This document shows positions 53,991 to 63,339 of a stretch of 64,000 nucleotides of DNA, piece after piece; the first letter of the stretch is position 1, and each line of letters opens with the position of its first letter. A model generated the notes under the pieces. It saw only the letters and a program-made list of their open reading frames with translations. It was not told the origin of the DNA and made no database searches. The DNA is taken from NCBI RefSeq assembly GCF_017565745.1, contig NZ_JAGDYM010000004.1:434001-498000 (forward strand), in the 5' to 3' direction. The position numbers and the translations under genes are program-made. This DNA comes from Leucobacter weissii. Its GTDB lineage: Bacteria > Actinomycetota > Actinomycetes > Actinomycetales > Microbacteriaceae.

Positions 53991-54326
53991 ATGCCCGACA
54001 CCCTTGCGGACTCCGGCGAATCGCAGGGCGGTGAGATCACGGCGCAGACCGTCGAGCATCTCGCCGGTCTTGCCCGAATCGCCCTCACCGACGACGAGAT
54101 CGCCTCGCTGACCGGCGAGCTCGGCTCGATCCTGCACAGCATCGCGAAGGTGAGCGAGGTGGCCGGCGGCGACGTCCCCGCCACGAGCCACCCGATTCCT
54201 CTGGGCGACGTGACGCGGCCCGACGAGGTCGCGGACGTGCTGACGCAGGAGCAGGCGCTGGCGAACGCGCCGGATGCGGCCGAGGGACTGTTCCGGGTCT
54301 CCTCGATTCTGGGGGAGGAGCAGTAG
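53991..54326 (+). CDS. gatC: Glu-tRNA(Gln)/Asp-tRNA(Asn) amidotransferase subunit C
   Basis: 111 residues. [22 protein letters not shown] and the [23 protein letters not shown] stretch identify GatC, the small wrapping subunit. The TAG stop overlaps the gatA GTG by one base. Confidence 0.94.
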   Translation: MPDTLADSGESQGGEITAQTVEHLAGLARIALTDDEIASLTGELGSILHSIAKVSEVAGGDVPATSHPIPLGDVTRPDEVADVLTQEQALANAPDAAEGLFRVSSILGEEQ

Positions 54327-55879
54327 TGGACGACGTGATCCGACTGACCGCGGCCGAGCTGGCTGCCCGGCTCGCCGCCGGCGAGGTCACCTCGGTCGAG
54401 GCGACGCAGGCGCACCTCGACCGGATCGCCGCGGTCGACGGCGCCGATGACCGCGGGCTGAACGCCTTCCTCGCCGTCGACCCCGAGGTGTCGCTGGGCG
54501 CCGCCGAAGCGATCGACGCGCGCCGCCGCGCCGGAGAGCCGCTCGGTGAGCTCGCCGGGGTGCCGCTCGCGATCAAGGACGTGCTCGTCACGACCGACTT
54601 CCCCTCGACGGCCGGCTCCCGCATCCTCGAGGGCTATCGCTCTCCCTTCGACGCCACCGCGGTCGCGAGATCGCGCGCGGCGGGTCTCGTGCCGATCGGC
54701 AAGACGAATATGGACGAGTTCGCGATGGGCTCCTCCACCGAGAACTCGGCCTACGGCCCCACTCGCAACCCCTGGGCGCCGGGCCGGGTGCCCGGCGGAT
54801 CCGGCGGCGGCTCGGCCGTGGCCGTGGGCGCCTTCGAGGCGCCGCTCGCGCTCGGCAGCGACACCGGCGGCTCGATCCGCCAGCCCGCGGCGCTCACCGG
54901 CACGGTCGGGGCCAAGCCCACCTACGGCGGCGTGAGCCGCTACGGCGCGATCGCGCTGGCCTCGTCGCTCGACCAGATCGGCCCGGTCGCGCGCACCGTG
55001 CTCGACACCGCGCTGCTCCACGACGTGATCGCCGGGCACGACCACCGCGATTCCACCTCGCTGCGCCACGACTGGCCCTCGATGGCCGCCGCCGCCCGGG
55101 CCGGGGCCGCGGGGGAGTCGCTGCGCGGCCTGCGGGTCGGCGTGGTCGCTCAGCTCTCGCTCGAGGGCGCCCAGGACGGGGTCACCGCGCGCTTCGACGA
55201 GGCGCTCGCCCTCCTGCAGGCTCAGGGCGCCGAGATCGTCGAGATCGACGCGCCCCACTTCGAATACGCCGTCGCCGCGTACTACCTGATCCTGCCGGCC
55301 GAGGCGTCGAGCAATCTCGCGAAATACGACTCGGTCCGCTTCGGGCTGCGCGTCGGCCCGGACGGGGCGGCGAACGGCACGGTGGAGGAGGTGATGAGCG
55401 CCACCCGCGAGGCCGGGTTCGGCTCGGAGGCGAAGCGCCGGATCATCCTGGGCACCTACGCGCTCTCGGCCGGCTACTACGACGCGTACTACGGCAGCGC
55501 GCAGAAGGTGCGCACCCTCATCCAGCAGGATCTCGCCGCGGCCTTCGAACGGGTCGACGTGATCGCCTCTCCCACGGCGCCGACGACGGCGTGGGAGCTC
55601 GGATCCCACCACGGGGATCCGCTGCTCGACTATCTGAACGACGCCACGACGATTCCGGCGAATCTCGCCGGAATCCCGGGGCTCAGCGTTCCGGTCGGAA
55701 CAGCCGTCGAAGACGGCCTGCCGGTCGGTCTGCAGCTGCTGGCGCCGGCGTTCGAGGACGCCCGGCTGTACCGCGCCGGAGCCGCGCTCGAGCGCCTGAT
55801 CGAGGATCGCGACGGCCGGCCCTTCTGGGCGCAGGCGCCCGAGCTGAACGGCCACATCGGCGGAAAGGCGGCGAGCTGA
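54326..55879 (+). CDS. gatA: Amidotransferase subunit A
   Basis: 517 residues. Amidase signature family with the Lys84-Ser159-Ser183 triad ([35 protein letters not shown]). It liberates ammonia from glutamine for GatB. Coupled to gatB by TGATG. Confidence 0.96.
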   Translation: MDDVIRLTAAELAARLAAGEVTSVEATQAHLDRIAAVDGADDRGLNAFLAVDPEVSLGAAEAIDARRRAGEPLGELAGVPLAIKDVLVTTDFPSTAGSRILEGYRSPFDATAVARSRAAGLVPIGKTNMDEFAMGSSTENSAYGPTRNPWAPGRVPGGSGGGSAVAVGAFEAPLALGSDTGGSIRQPAALTGTVGAKPTYGGVSRYGAIALASSLDQIGPVARTVLDTALLHDVIAGHDHRDSTSLRHDWPSMAAAARAGAAGESLRGLRVGVVAQLSLEGAQDGVTARFDEALALLQAQGAEIVEIDAPHFEYAVAAYYLILPAEASSNLAKYDSVRFGLRVGPDGAANGTVEEVMSATREAGFGSEAKRRIILGTYALSAGYYDAYYGSAQKVRTLIQQDLAAAFERVDVIASPTAPTTAWELGSHHGDPLLDYLNDATTIPANLAGIPGLSVPVGTAVEDGLPVGLQLLAPAFEDARLYRAGAALERLIEDRDGRPFWAQAPELNGHIGGKAAS

Positions 55880-57393
55880 TGGCGAAGACCCGGTTGATGT
55901 CCTTCGAAGAGGCGCTGGAGCGCTTCGAGCCGGTGATCGGGCTGGAGGTCCACGTCGAACTCAACACGAGGACCAAGATGTTCAGCTCGGCGCCGAACGC
56001 GTTCGGCAGCGAGCCCAACACCAACCTCACCCCCGTCTGCCTGGGCCTCCCCGGTGCGCTCCCGGTCGTCAACGACGAGGCCGTGCGCTCGTCGATCAGC
56101 CTCGGTCTCGCACTCGGCTGCGAGATCGCAGAGGTGTCGGGCTTCGCTCGGAAGAACTACTTCTACCCGGACATGGCGAAGAACTATCAGATCTCGCAGT
56201 ACGACGATCCGATCGCCTTCGACGGCTCAGTGGAGATCGAACTCGCATCGGGACGGGTCGTGCACGTGCCGATCGAGCGGGCGCACATGGAGGAGGATGC
56301 GGGCAAGCTCACCCACGTGGGCGGATCGACCGGGCGCATCCAGGGGGCCGAGTACTCGCTCGTGGACTACAACCGCGCCGGTGTGCCCCTCGTGGAGATC
56401 GTCACGCGCCCGGTGTTCGGCGGCGAGGCGGACACGCCCGAGATCGCGGCCGCATACGTCGCGACGATCCGCGAGATCGTTCTCGCGCTCGGCATCTCCG
56501 ACGCCCGCATGGAGCGCGGCAACCTGCGCTGCGACGCGAACGTGTCGCTGCGCCCGCGGGGCAACGAGGGCGCCGGGATGGCCGTGCTCGGCACGCGCAC
56601 CGAGACGAAGAACGTCAACTCGCTGCGTTCGGTGGAGCGCGCGGTGCGCTTCGAGATCCAGCGCCAGGCGCGCATCCTCGCAGACGGCGGCTCCATCACC
56701 CAGGAGACCCGGCACTGGCACGAGGACACCGGGGAGACCTCGCCCGGGCGGCCGAAGAGCGACGCCGACGACTACCGCTACTTCCCCGAACCCGACCTGG
56801 CGCCGCTCACTCCCTCGCGCGAGCTCGTGGAGGAGCTGCGGGCCGCGCTGCCCGAGCATCCGACGCTGCGCCGCCGCCGGCTGCGCGAGGGATGGGGCTT
56901 CTCGGCGCTGGAGTTCCAGGACGTGGTGAACGCCGGCCTGCTGAGCGCGATCGAGGCGACGGTCGGCGCCGGCGTACCCGCTCAGACCGCCCGCAAGTGG
57001 TGGACGGGGGAGATCGCCCGGATCGCGAACGAGCGCTCGGTCCCTCCGGCGGATCTGATCTCGCCCGAGCAGCTCGCCTCCGTGGTGGCGCTCGTCGATG
57101 CGGGAACGCTCAACGACAAGCTCGCGCGCCAGGTGATCCAGGGCCTCATCGACGGCGAGGGCACCGCCGAGGAGATCGTCGAGGCCCGCGGCCTCGCGGT
57201 CGTCTCCGACGACGGCGCGCTGATCGCCGCGATCGACGCGGCGCTCGCCGAGCAGCCGGATGTGCTGCAGAAGATCCGCGACGGCAAGGTGCAGGCCGCC
57301 GGCGCGGTCATCGGAGCGGTGATGAAGGCGATGCGCGGCCAGGCCGACGCGGCGCGCGTGCGCGAGCTGATCCTGGAGCGGGCCGGGCACTGA
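55879..57393 (+). CDS. gatB: Amidotransferase subunit B
   Basis: 504 residues from the ATG overlapping the gatA stop. GatB/Yqey fold: [57 protein letters not shown] and [10 protein letters not shown], with a C-terminal YqeY-like helical tail that binds tRNA. It amidates misacylated Glu-tRNA(Gln) and Asp-tRNA(Asn). It ends in TGATG with the SGNH gene. Confidence 0.97.
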   Translation: MAKTRLMSFEEALERFEPVIGLEVHVELNTRTKMFSSAPNAFGSEPNTNLTPVCLGLPGALPVVNDEAVRSSISLGLALGCEIAEVSGFARKNYFYPDMAKNYQISQYDDPIAFDGSVEIELASGRVVHVPIERAHMEEDAGKLTHVGGSTGRIQGAEYSLVDYNRAGVPLVEIVTRPVFGGEADTPEIAAAYVATIREIVLALGISDARMERGNLRCDANVSLRPRGNEGAGMAVLGTRTETKNVNSLRSVERAVRFEIQRQARILADGGSITQETRHWHEDTGETSPGRPKSDADDYRYFPEPDLAPLTPSRELVEELRAALPEHPTLRRRRLREGWGFSALEFQDVVNAGLLSAIEATVGAGVPAQTARKWWTGEIARIANERSVPPADLISPEQLASVVALVDAGTLNDKLARQVIQGLIDGEGTAEEIVEARGLAVVSDDGALIAAIDAALAEQPDVLQKIRDGKVQAAGAVIGAVMKAMRGQADAARVRELILERAGH

Positions 57394-58868
57394 TGCTGAG
57401 CAGCAGGGCAGAGGATCGCGTCGTGCCGTTCCGCCGTTCCGTGATCGGCGGCCTGCTGCTCGCCCTCCTGCTCTCGTTCCTCGTCGCTCCCGCGCCGTCC
57501 GCGCAGGCCGCTTCGGACCGCAGGGTGAGCGCCTCGGTCGTCAGGAAGACCGTCGACCCGGGCGCCGCGATCACGGTCAAGGCCAAGGTATCGGGCTTCA
57601 CGCGCACACCGATCGTCCGTCTGCAGGAGCGACGGGAGGGGCGCTGGGTCACCGTCAAGCGGCTCACCCGGACCTCGAAGCACCACTACCGGACCACGCT
57701 CACGCGGAAGACGGCCGGGGTCGCGAGCTTCCGCGTGCTGGCATACGAGTGGCGCTCGGGCAAGCGCAAGGTCGAGCGGCGCTCGCTCATCCGCAAGGTC
57801 CGGGTGCGGGCGGTCACGACGCTCACGGCGAGCCAGTCCGCGACCGAGACCACCGGGAAGAGGATTCTGGTGGAGGGGCGGGTCAGCCCGGCGTTGCCCG
57901 GCGCCCGCATGACCCTGCAGCGCAAGACGGGCGCGAGATGGGTCGACGTCCAGTCGGTCAAGCCGGATGCCGGCGGCCGCTTCTCCCTCCGGCTGTGGCC
58001 GGGCGAGGGGGCTGCGGTGTTCCGAGTGAGCCGGGCGGCGCAGGATCGTTCGACCCGGGCGGTCAGCGGATGGATCCGGGCCAGAGGAGTGGAACCCTCG
58101 GTCTGCGTCCAGCCGCTCGCCGGTGACGCCGAGCTGCGGCAGTCCCTGCGCGACCGTCTCGCACGCAGTTCGGAGCATCCGGTGGTGATCGTCGGAGCGG
58201 GATCGTCGACGACCTCCGGCTCCGGCGCCTCGCAGGAGATGAACCGGTGGCTCAACCGCTTCGCCGCGGCGCTCTCCGCCGATTTCGACCTGTCCGGCAA
58301 CCTCCCGGCGCCCGTGCTCCGTCAGGACGCGTTCGGCTGGAGCGAGCCGCGGGAGACCTCGGGCATCCACGTCGTCAACGTGGGCGTGGGCGGCGCCACC
58401 TCCGAGAGCTACCTGCTCCGCGGCTCGCCGGAGACCCGGCTCAGCAGGGTCGCCGGACTCGCCCCGGACATCGTGGTGCACTTCGTCGGCTCCAACGACT
58501 ATCGGAAGAGCCGGGATCCCGTCGCGGACTACACGCCGGATCTGCGGCGGTCGATCGAGGAGCTGGACGGACTCCTGGAGGGCGGGGAGAAGCCGATTCA
58601 CGTGCTCGTGCACGCCTACCGGCCGATGAGGCCCACCGGGCTGCCGTTCCCCTGGGCGGCGTATCGCGATGCGATGGCGCAGGTGGCCGCCGAGGATCCC
58701 GAGCGCCGGGTGAGCATCGACCTCTCGAAGTGGTTCACGGATGCCGGGGCCACCGCCTCAGACCCGTGGAACCTGATCCGCGGCGATCTCGTGCATCCGA
58801 CCGACGCCGGGCACGAGGCGCTCGACGGTCTCATCCGCCGCGCGCTCGACCTCAACCGCGACTGCTGA
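57393..58868 (+). CDS. Secreted SGNH/GDSL hydrolase with two Ig-like domains
   Basis: 491 residues from the ATG overlapping the gatB stop. A signal peptide (about 14-40, cut near AQAAS) precedes two beta domains (about 44-130 and 135-230) of Lys/Arg-rich GRWVTVKRL and GRFSLRLWPG type, like those of cell-wall enzymes. The hydrolase domain starts at about 265: VIVGAGSSTTSG (nucleophile Ser block), NVGVGGATSES (Gly block), VHFVGSNDYR (Asn block) and DLVHPTDAGH (Asp-His). Likely an extracellular esterase on wall polymers or lipids. Confidence 0.83.
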   Translation: MLSSRAEDRVVPFRRSVIGGLLLALLLSFLVAPAPSAQAASDRRVSASVVRKTVDPGAAITVKAKVSGFTRTPIVRLQERREGRWVTVKRLTRTSKHHYRTTLTRKTAGVASFRVLAYEWRSGKRKVERRSLIRKVRVRAVTTLTASQSATETTGKRILVEGRVSPALPGARMTLQRKTGARWVDVQSVKPDAGGRFSLRLWPGEGAAVFRVSRAAQDRSTRAVSGWIRARGVEPSVCVQPLAGDAELRQSLRDRLARSSEHPVVIVGAGSSTTSGSGASQEMNRWLNRFAAALSADFDLSGNLPAPVLRQDAFGWSEPRETSGIHVVNVGVGGATSESYLLRGSPETRLSRVAGLAPDIVVHFVGSNDYRKSRDPVADYTPDLRRSIEELDGLLEGGEKPIHVLVHAYRPMRPTGLPFPWAAYRDAMAQVAAEDPERRVSIDLSKWFTDAGATASDPWNLIRGDLVHPTDAGHEALDGLIRRALDLNRDC

Positions 58869-58875
58869 GGCGGCG

Positions 58876-59847
58876 ATGACGCCCGGGCACCGCGATCGCG
58901 CCGCCGATGTCTTCGATCCCGAGCTGCGCGCGGCGCTCGCCGTCGTCGGGGGAGTGTTCCCGCCGACGATCACCCCCGGGCTGATCCCGTTCATGCGGCG
59001 TTCCTACGCCTCACCGCCGCGCGACGAACTGCTGCGAGGCCACGATGTCGAGATCGAGGACTTCGACTATCCGGGATACGGCGGCGCGGCGATCGCGGGA
59101 TCGATCATCAGGCCGGCCGGAGCGCGGCCCAGCGCCGTGATCCTCAGCTTCCACTCGGGCGGCATGATGTTCGGAGACCGATTCAGCGGTGTCGATCTCG
59201 CGCTCGACTGGGTCGCGCGGCTCCGAGTCGGACTCGTCACGGTCGACTATCGTCTGGCGCCCGAGCATCCCCATCCGACCCCTTTCGAGGACTGCTACGC
59301 CTCGCTCGTGTGGCTGGCCGCGCACGCGCGTGAACTCGGCTTCGACCCCGAACGCGTCCTGATCGCCGGAGCGAGCGCCGGCGGCGGACTGGCGGCCGCG
59401 GTGGCGCTCGCGGCCCGCGAGCGCGGAGGCCCCCGTGCGGTCGGGCAGCTGCTCGACTATCCGATGCTCGACGATCGGGGCGTCACGGATTCCACGCGAC
59501 GATTCGACGGCGTGGGCGTCTGGGACCGGGTGAGCAACGAGACCGGATGGAACGCGCTGCTCGGCGACGCGGTCGGCGGGGGGACGGTGTCGCCCTACGC
59601 CGCGCCGGCGCGGGCGGAGACGCTGGCCGGGCTGCCGCCGGCCTATCTGGACGTCGGGGCGGCGGAGATCTTCCGGGACGAGACGGTGGATTATGCGCAG
59701 CGGATCTGGCGCGACGGCGGCGACGCGGAGCTCCACGTCTGGCCCGGCGCCTTTCACGCCTGCGACATCTTCGCCCGGCACACCGGCATCGCCAGGGCGA
59801 TGATCGAGACGCGTCTGAGATGGCTGCGCCGCCGCTTGGAGGATTGA
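58876..59847 (+). CDS. HSL-family alpha/beta hydrolase (esterase/lipase)
   Basis: 323 residues. Hormone-sensitive-lipase type: oxyanion motif HSGGMMFGD (HGGG variant), VDYRLAPEHPHPTPFEDC, nucleophile GASAGGG with Ser167, FRDETVDYAQRIW (acid Asp/Glu) and catalytic His294 (GAFHACD). Soluble; seven bases after the SGNH gene. The substrate is probably a short-chain ester. Confidence 0.87.
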   Translation: MTPGHRDRAADVFDPELRAALAVVGGVFPPTITPGLIPFMRRSYASPPRDELLRGHDVEIEDFDYPGYGGAAIAGSIIRPAGARPSAVILSFHSGGMMFGDRFSGVDLALDWVARLRVGLVTVDYRLAPEHPHPTPFEDCYASLVWLAAHARELGFDPERVLIAGASAGGGLAAAVALAARERGGPRAVGQLLDYPMLDDRGVTDSTRRFDGVGVWDRVSNETGWNALLGDAVGGGTVSPYAAPARAETLAGLPPAYLDVGAAEIFRDETVDYAQRIWRDGGDAELHVWPGAFHACDIFARHTGIARAMIETRLRWLRRRLED

Positions 59848-59905
59848 CCGCACTCTGGCAGACTGCTGCACAAGCCCGGAGGCCGGCACACGAAGAGGTG
59901 GCACC

Positions 59906-60937
59906 ATGCAAGAACTGCTCGGCAGGCTCGGTGCGCTCGATCCCGAGGCCAGCCAGTCGTTGCGGGTGGTGGCGTGCTTCGACGAGCTCATGGCCGGGGG
60001 CGTCGGCGTCCGCGGCCTGATGAGCGCCGCCGCGGCGCTCGCGGGTCGGCCGGTCGGGCTCGTCCGCTCCCCGGGGCACGCCGCGGAGGTGGTGGGTCCG
60101 GACGGCATCGCCCTGGCGCCGGTCCCGCCCGGCTCGAACCGGCATCGTGCGGATCCGCTCACCGTCTGGATCGTGGACGAGGACCTCCCGACGGTCAACG
60201 ACCGCATCATCCTCGAACGTCTCGCCCTCGCGCTGCAGCTGCGCCTGAACGGCGGAACACGTCCGGAGCGGCGCGATCTGGCCAGCCTGATCGACCCGGA
60301 GACGCCCCGGTCGGAGCGCCTCGAGATCGCCGTGCGGCGGGGTCTCGACGCGGGCCTGCCCCACCGCGCGGTGGCGACGCCGCTCTTCGCGACGTGGCGC
60401 CGGCGTCCCACGGGGCTCGAGGACGTCGTGCCGACCGAGCACGGGCCGGTGCAGCTCTCGATCGTCGACGCGCGCGCGGAGGCGGCGGCCGATCCGATCG
60501 GGATCAGCCGCCCCGCGGACCTCGTCGGACTGCCCGCCGCCGCCCGCTCGGCTCTGGTCTGCCTGCGGCTGTGCACCGCTCGGGAACCGGCGGTGCGCGC
60601 GGACGAGCTCGGCGGCTTGGCCGAGGTGCTGGCGGACGCGCCGGCGGATCGACCGCCCGATCAGGACGAGCTCGCTCTGGCCGCGCTGGCGGAGCAGACG
60701 CCCTGGGTCGGAGAGACGGTCGAGGCGCTCACCCGCGCCTCGACCGCGCGCGAGGCTGCGCGGCTCGCGAGCGTGCACCACAGCACGATGAACGCCCGCC
60801 TCGACACGATGACCGGGGCGCTCGGCTATCATCCCCTCGACGGGCTGGGGCGTGCGAGATTCGCGCTGAGCGCTCTGCGCTGGCGTCTGCGGCGCTCGGA
60901 GGCGTTCGTGCTCCCGCCGCCCCCCGCCGGACGCTGA
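59906..60937 (+). CDS. PucR/CdaR-like transcriptional regulator
   Basis: 343 residues. N-terminal and central sensor-like regions are followed by a C-terminal PucR-type helix-turn-helix (about 285-335): STAREAARLASVHHSTMNARLDTM then GYHPLDGLGRARFALSALRW. The family regulates purine, sugar-acid or aromatic catabolic genes. Flanked by hydrolases it may control, though the effector is unknown. A CAGACT hexamer lies near 59857. Confidence 0.75.
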   Translation: MQELLGRLGALDPEASQSLRVVACFDELMAGGVGVRGLMSAAAALAGRPVGLVRSPGHAAEVVGPDGIALAPVPPGSNRHRADPLTVWIVDEDLPTVNDRIILERLALALQLRLNGGTRPERRDLASLIDPETPRSERLEIAVRRGLDAGLPHRAVATPLFATWRRRPTGLEDVVPTEHGPVQLSIVDARAEAAADPIGISRPADLVGLPAAARSALVCLRLCTAREPAVRADELGGLAEVLADAPADRPPDQDELALAALAEQTPWVGETVEALTRASTAREAARLASVHHSTMNARLDTMTGALGYHPLDGLGRARFALSALRWRLRRSEAFVLPPPPAGR

Positions 60938-61060
60938 GCGGACGACCGCCAAGTGGCGGGGTCGCGGCTCGCATCCGGGTCGCGTTGTCGGTTCTGCCCG
61001 CGCCGTGCGCCGCGCATACTTGGGGATGTCCGCATCCGAACCCACAACGAGGTGGTCATC

Positions 61061-62116
61061 ATGATCGACAACGCCTACTACTCCAGCGACATCCACCAGG
61101 ACTTCGACATCGTCTCCGTCGGCCGGCTCGAACTCGAGGAGGGCGGCGTCATCGAGGACACCACCCTCGCCGTCCGCACCTGGGGCACCCTCGCTCCCGC
61201 GAGGGACAACGCGATCCTGATCCCGACCTGGTATTCGGGCACGCATCAGATCTGGGCCGACGCCTACATCGGTCCCGGCCACGCGCTCGATCCGGAGAAG
61301 TACTTCATCGTCTGCGTCAATCAGATCGGCAACGGGCTCAGCGTGTCTCCTCACAACACCGGCGATCCGACCATCGCGATGTCGAGGTTCCCGCGCGTGC
61401 GCATCGGAGACGACGTCGTGGCGCAGGAGCGGCTGCTGCGAGAGCGCTTCGGGATCGAGCGCCTCGCGCTGGTCGTCGGCGGCTCGATGGGGGCGCAGCA
61501 GAGCTACGAGTGGGCGGTGCGCTTCCCGGACCAGGTGCTCCGGGCCGCCCCCATCGCAGGCACCGCGAAGAACACCCCGCACGATTTCCTGTTCACCGAG
61601 ACGCTCAACGAGCAGATCTGGTCGGATCCGGGCTGGAACGGCGGCGAGTACACGAGCCACGAGCAGGTGCGCGACGGGCTGATCCGTCACGCCCACCTGT
61701 GGGGCACGATGGGGTTCTCGACCGAGTTCTGGAAGCAGGAGAAATGGTCGGCCCTCGGCTTCGGGTCGAAGGAGGGGTTCCTCACCGGCTTCCTGGAGCC
61801 CTATTTCACCGCGATGGATCCGAACGCGCTGCTCGCGATGGCCTGGAAGTGGCAGCGGGGCGACGTGTCCCGCCACACCGGCGGCGACCTGGCCGCGGCA
61901 CTCGGCAGGATCACCGCCAAGACGTTCGTGCTGCCGATCAGCGAGGACATGTTCTTCCCCGTGCGCGACTGCGCCGCCGAGCAGGCGCTCATCCCGGGCA
62001 GCGAGTTGCGGGTGATCGACGACGTTCATGGGCATCTCGGTCTGTTCGCGGTGGACCCGGGCTTCATCCCCCAGGTGGATCGGCACCTCGGCGACCTGCT
62101 GAGCCTCCCCGTCTGA
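61061..62116 (+). CDS. MetX-like alpha/beta hydrolase (homoserine acetyltransferase family)
   Basis: 351 residues from the ATG at 61061 (GAGGTGG upstream). MetX fold: TLAVRTWGTLAPARDNAILIPTW, nucleophile GGSMGAQQS with Ser142, ISEDMFFP (acid) and DVHGHLGLF (His). True MetX proteins keep NYFVICPNVLGG near the front; here YFIVCVNQIGNG is similar but the lid region differs. It could be an acetyltransferase or a related thioesterase/hydrolase. The second choice is favoured by its neighbours. Confidence 0.75.
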   Translation: MIDNAYYSSDIHQDFDIVSVGRLELEEGGVIEDTTLAVRTWGTLAPARDNAILIPTWYSGTHQIWADAYIGPGHALDPEKYFIVCVNQIGNGLSVSPHNTGDPTIAMSRFPRVRIGDDVVAQERLLRERFGIERLALVVGGSMGAQQSYEWAVRFPDQVLRAAPIAGTAKNTPHDFLFTETLNEQIWSDPGWNGGEYTSHEQVRDGLIRHAHLWGTMGFSTEFWKQEKWSALGFGSKEGFLTGFLEPYFTAMDPNALLAMAWKWQRGDVSRHTGGDLAAALGRITAKTFVLPISEDMFFPVRDCAAEQALIPGSELRVIDDVHGHLGLFAVDPGFIPQVDRHLGDLLSLPV

Positions 62117-62195
62117 CCGCGCTCCGCCCCGCCGGAGCCGCATAGAATCGAGTGGAACGGCTCGCGCGCGGCCCGGGCCGGGGGAGGGGAGTCGC

Positions 62196-63329
62196 ATGAG
62201 CGAGACCGGAGCCGACGGCGAGCACTCGACCAGGGGCGCCTACGTGACGGGCGGAGCCGAGTTCACCCGCGACACGAACTACATCGAGGATCGCATCGTC
62301 GCGGATCCCGCGGCGGTGCGCGGGCTGCCCGCGCCGCCCGCGTCGAAGGTCGGGGCGGTGGGCTACGGCCTCCGCGAGGGGGCGGAGGCCTGGCCGGTCG
62401 AACCCGGCCGCTACCGCCTGGTCGCGGCGGCCGCGTGCCCCTGGGCGAACCGCGCCCTCATCGTGCGCCGACTCCTGGGGCTCGAGGGCGTCATCTCCGT
62501 CGGACGGCCCGGACCGGTGCACGACGCCAGATCCTGGACCTTCGACCTCGAGGGATCGCCCGAGAACGTCGGCGATCGCGACCCCGTGCTCGGCACGGCC
62601 CGGCTGCAGGAGAACTACTTCGCGCGCTTCCCCGGCTATCCGCGCGGCATCACGGTCCCCGCGATCGTCGATGTTCCGAGCGGGCGGGTGGTGACCAACG
62701 ACTACCCTCAGATCACCCTCGACCTCTCGACGGAGTGGCGCGAGTTCCATCGCGACGGCGCGCCGGATCTGCTGCCGGACGGCGCGCTGGAGGAGATGTG
62801 GCCCGTGATCACCCGGATCTTCACCGAGGTCAACAACGGCGTGTACCGCTGCGGCTTCGCCGGCAGCCAGGACGCCTACGACGCCGCGTATCGACGGCTC
62901 TGGGCGGCGCTGGACTGGCTCGAGGAGCGGCTCGCCACCCGCCGCTACCTCATGGGCGGCACGATCACCGAGGCGGATGTCCGGCTCTTCACCACGCTCG
63001 TGCGCTTCGACCCGGTCTATCACGGGCACTTCAAGGCGAACCGGAACCGTCTGCTCGAGATGGAGCACCTGTGGGGCTACGCGCGCGACCTGTTCCAGAC
63101 GCCGGGGTTCGGCGACACCGTCGACTTCGTCCAGATCAAACGGCACTACTACGTCACCCACGAGGACATCAACCCCACCCGGATCGTGCCGGACGGGCCG
63201 GAGCTGTCCAACTGGCTCGACCCCCACGGGCGGGAGCGCCTCGGCGGGGAGCCCTTCGGCGACGGCACGCCGCCCGCGCCGCCGACCGAGGGCGAGCGGG
63301 TCGTGCCCGGACACGGCCCGCTGGGCTGA
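62196..63329 (+). CDS. Glutathionyl/mycothiol hydroquinone reductase (GST superfamily)
   Basis: 377 residues, ATG with GGGGAGGGGA upstream. Xi-class GST: YRLVAAAACPWANRALI with catalytic Cys81, DYPQITLDLSTEWREF, GVYRCGFAGSQDAYD and TEADVRLFTTLVRFDPVYHGHFK. The enzymes reduce S-thiolated hydroquinones formed in quinone breakdown. Actinobacteria use mycothiol instead of glutathione, so that is the likely thiol. A TAGAAT hexamer (about 62141) is a promoter candidate. Confidence 0.88.
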   Translation: MSETGADGEHSTRGAYVTGGAEFTRDTNYIEDRIVADPAAVRGLPAPPASKVGAVGYGLREGAEAWPVEPGRYRLVAAAACPWANRALIVRRLLGLEGVISVGRPGPVHDARSWTFDLEGSPENVGDRDPVLGTARLQENYFARFPGYPRGITVPAIVDVPSGRVVTNDYPQITLDLSTEWREFHRDGAPDLLPDGALEEMWPVITRIFTEVNNGVYRCGFAGSQDAYDAAYRRLWAALDWLEERLATRRYLMGGTITEADVRLFTTLVRFDPVYHGHFKANRNRLLEMEHLWGYARDLFQTPGFGDTVDFVQIKRHYYVTHEDINPTRIVPDGPELSNWLDPHGRERLGGEPFGDGTPPAPPTEGERVVPGHGPLG

Positions 63330-63339
63330 GAGCGGCGAG

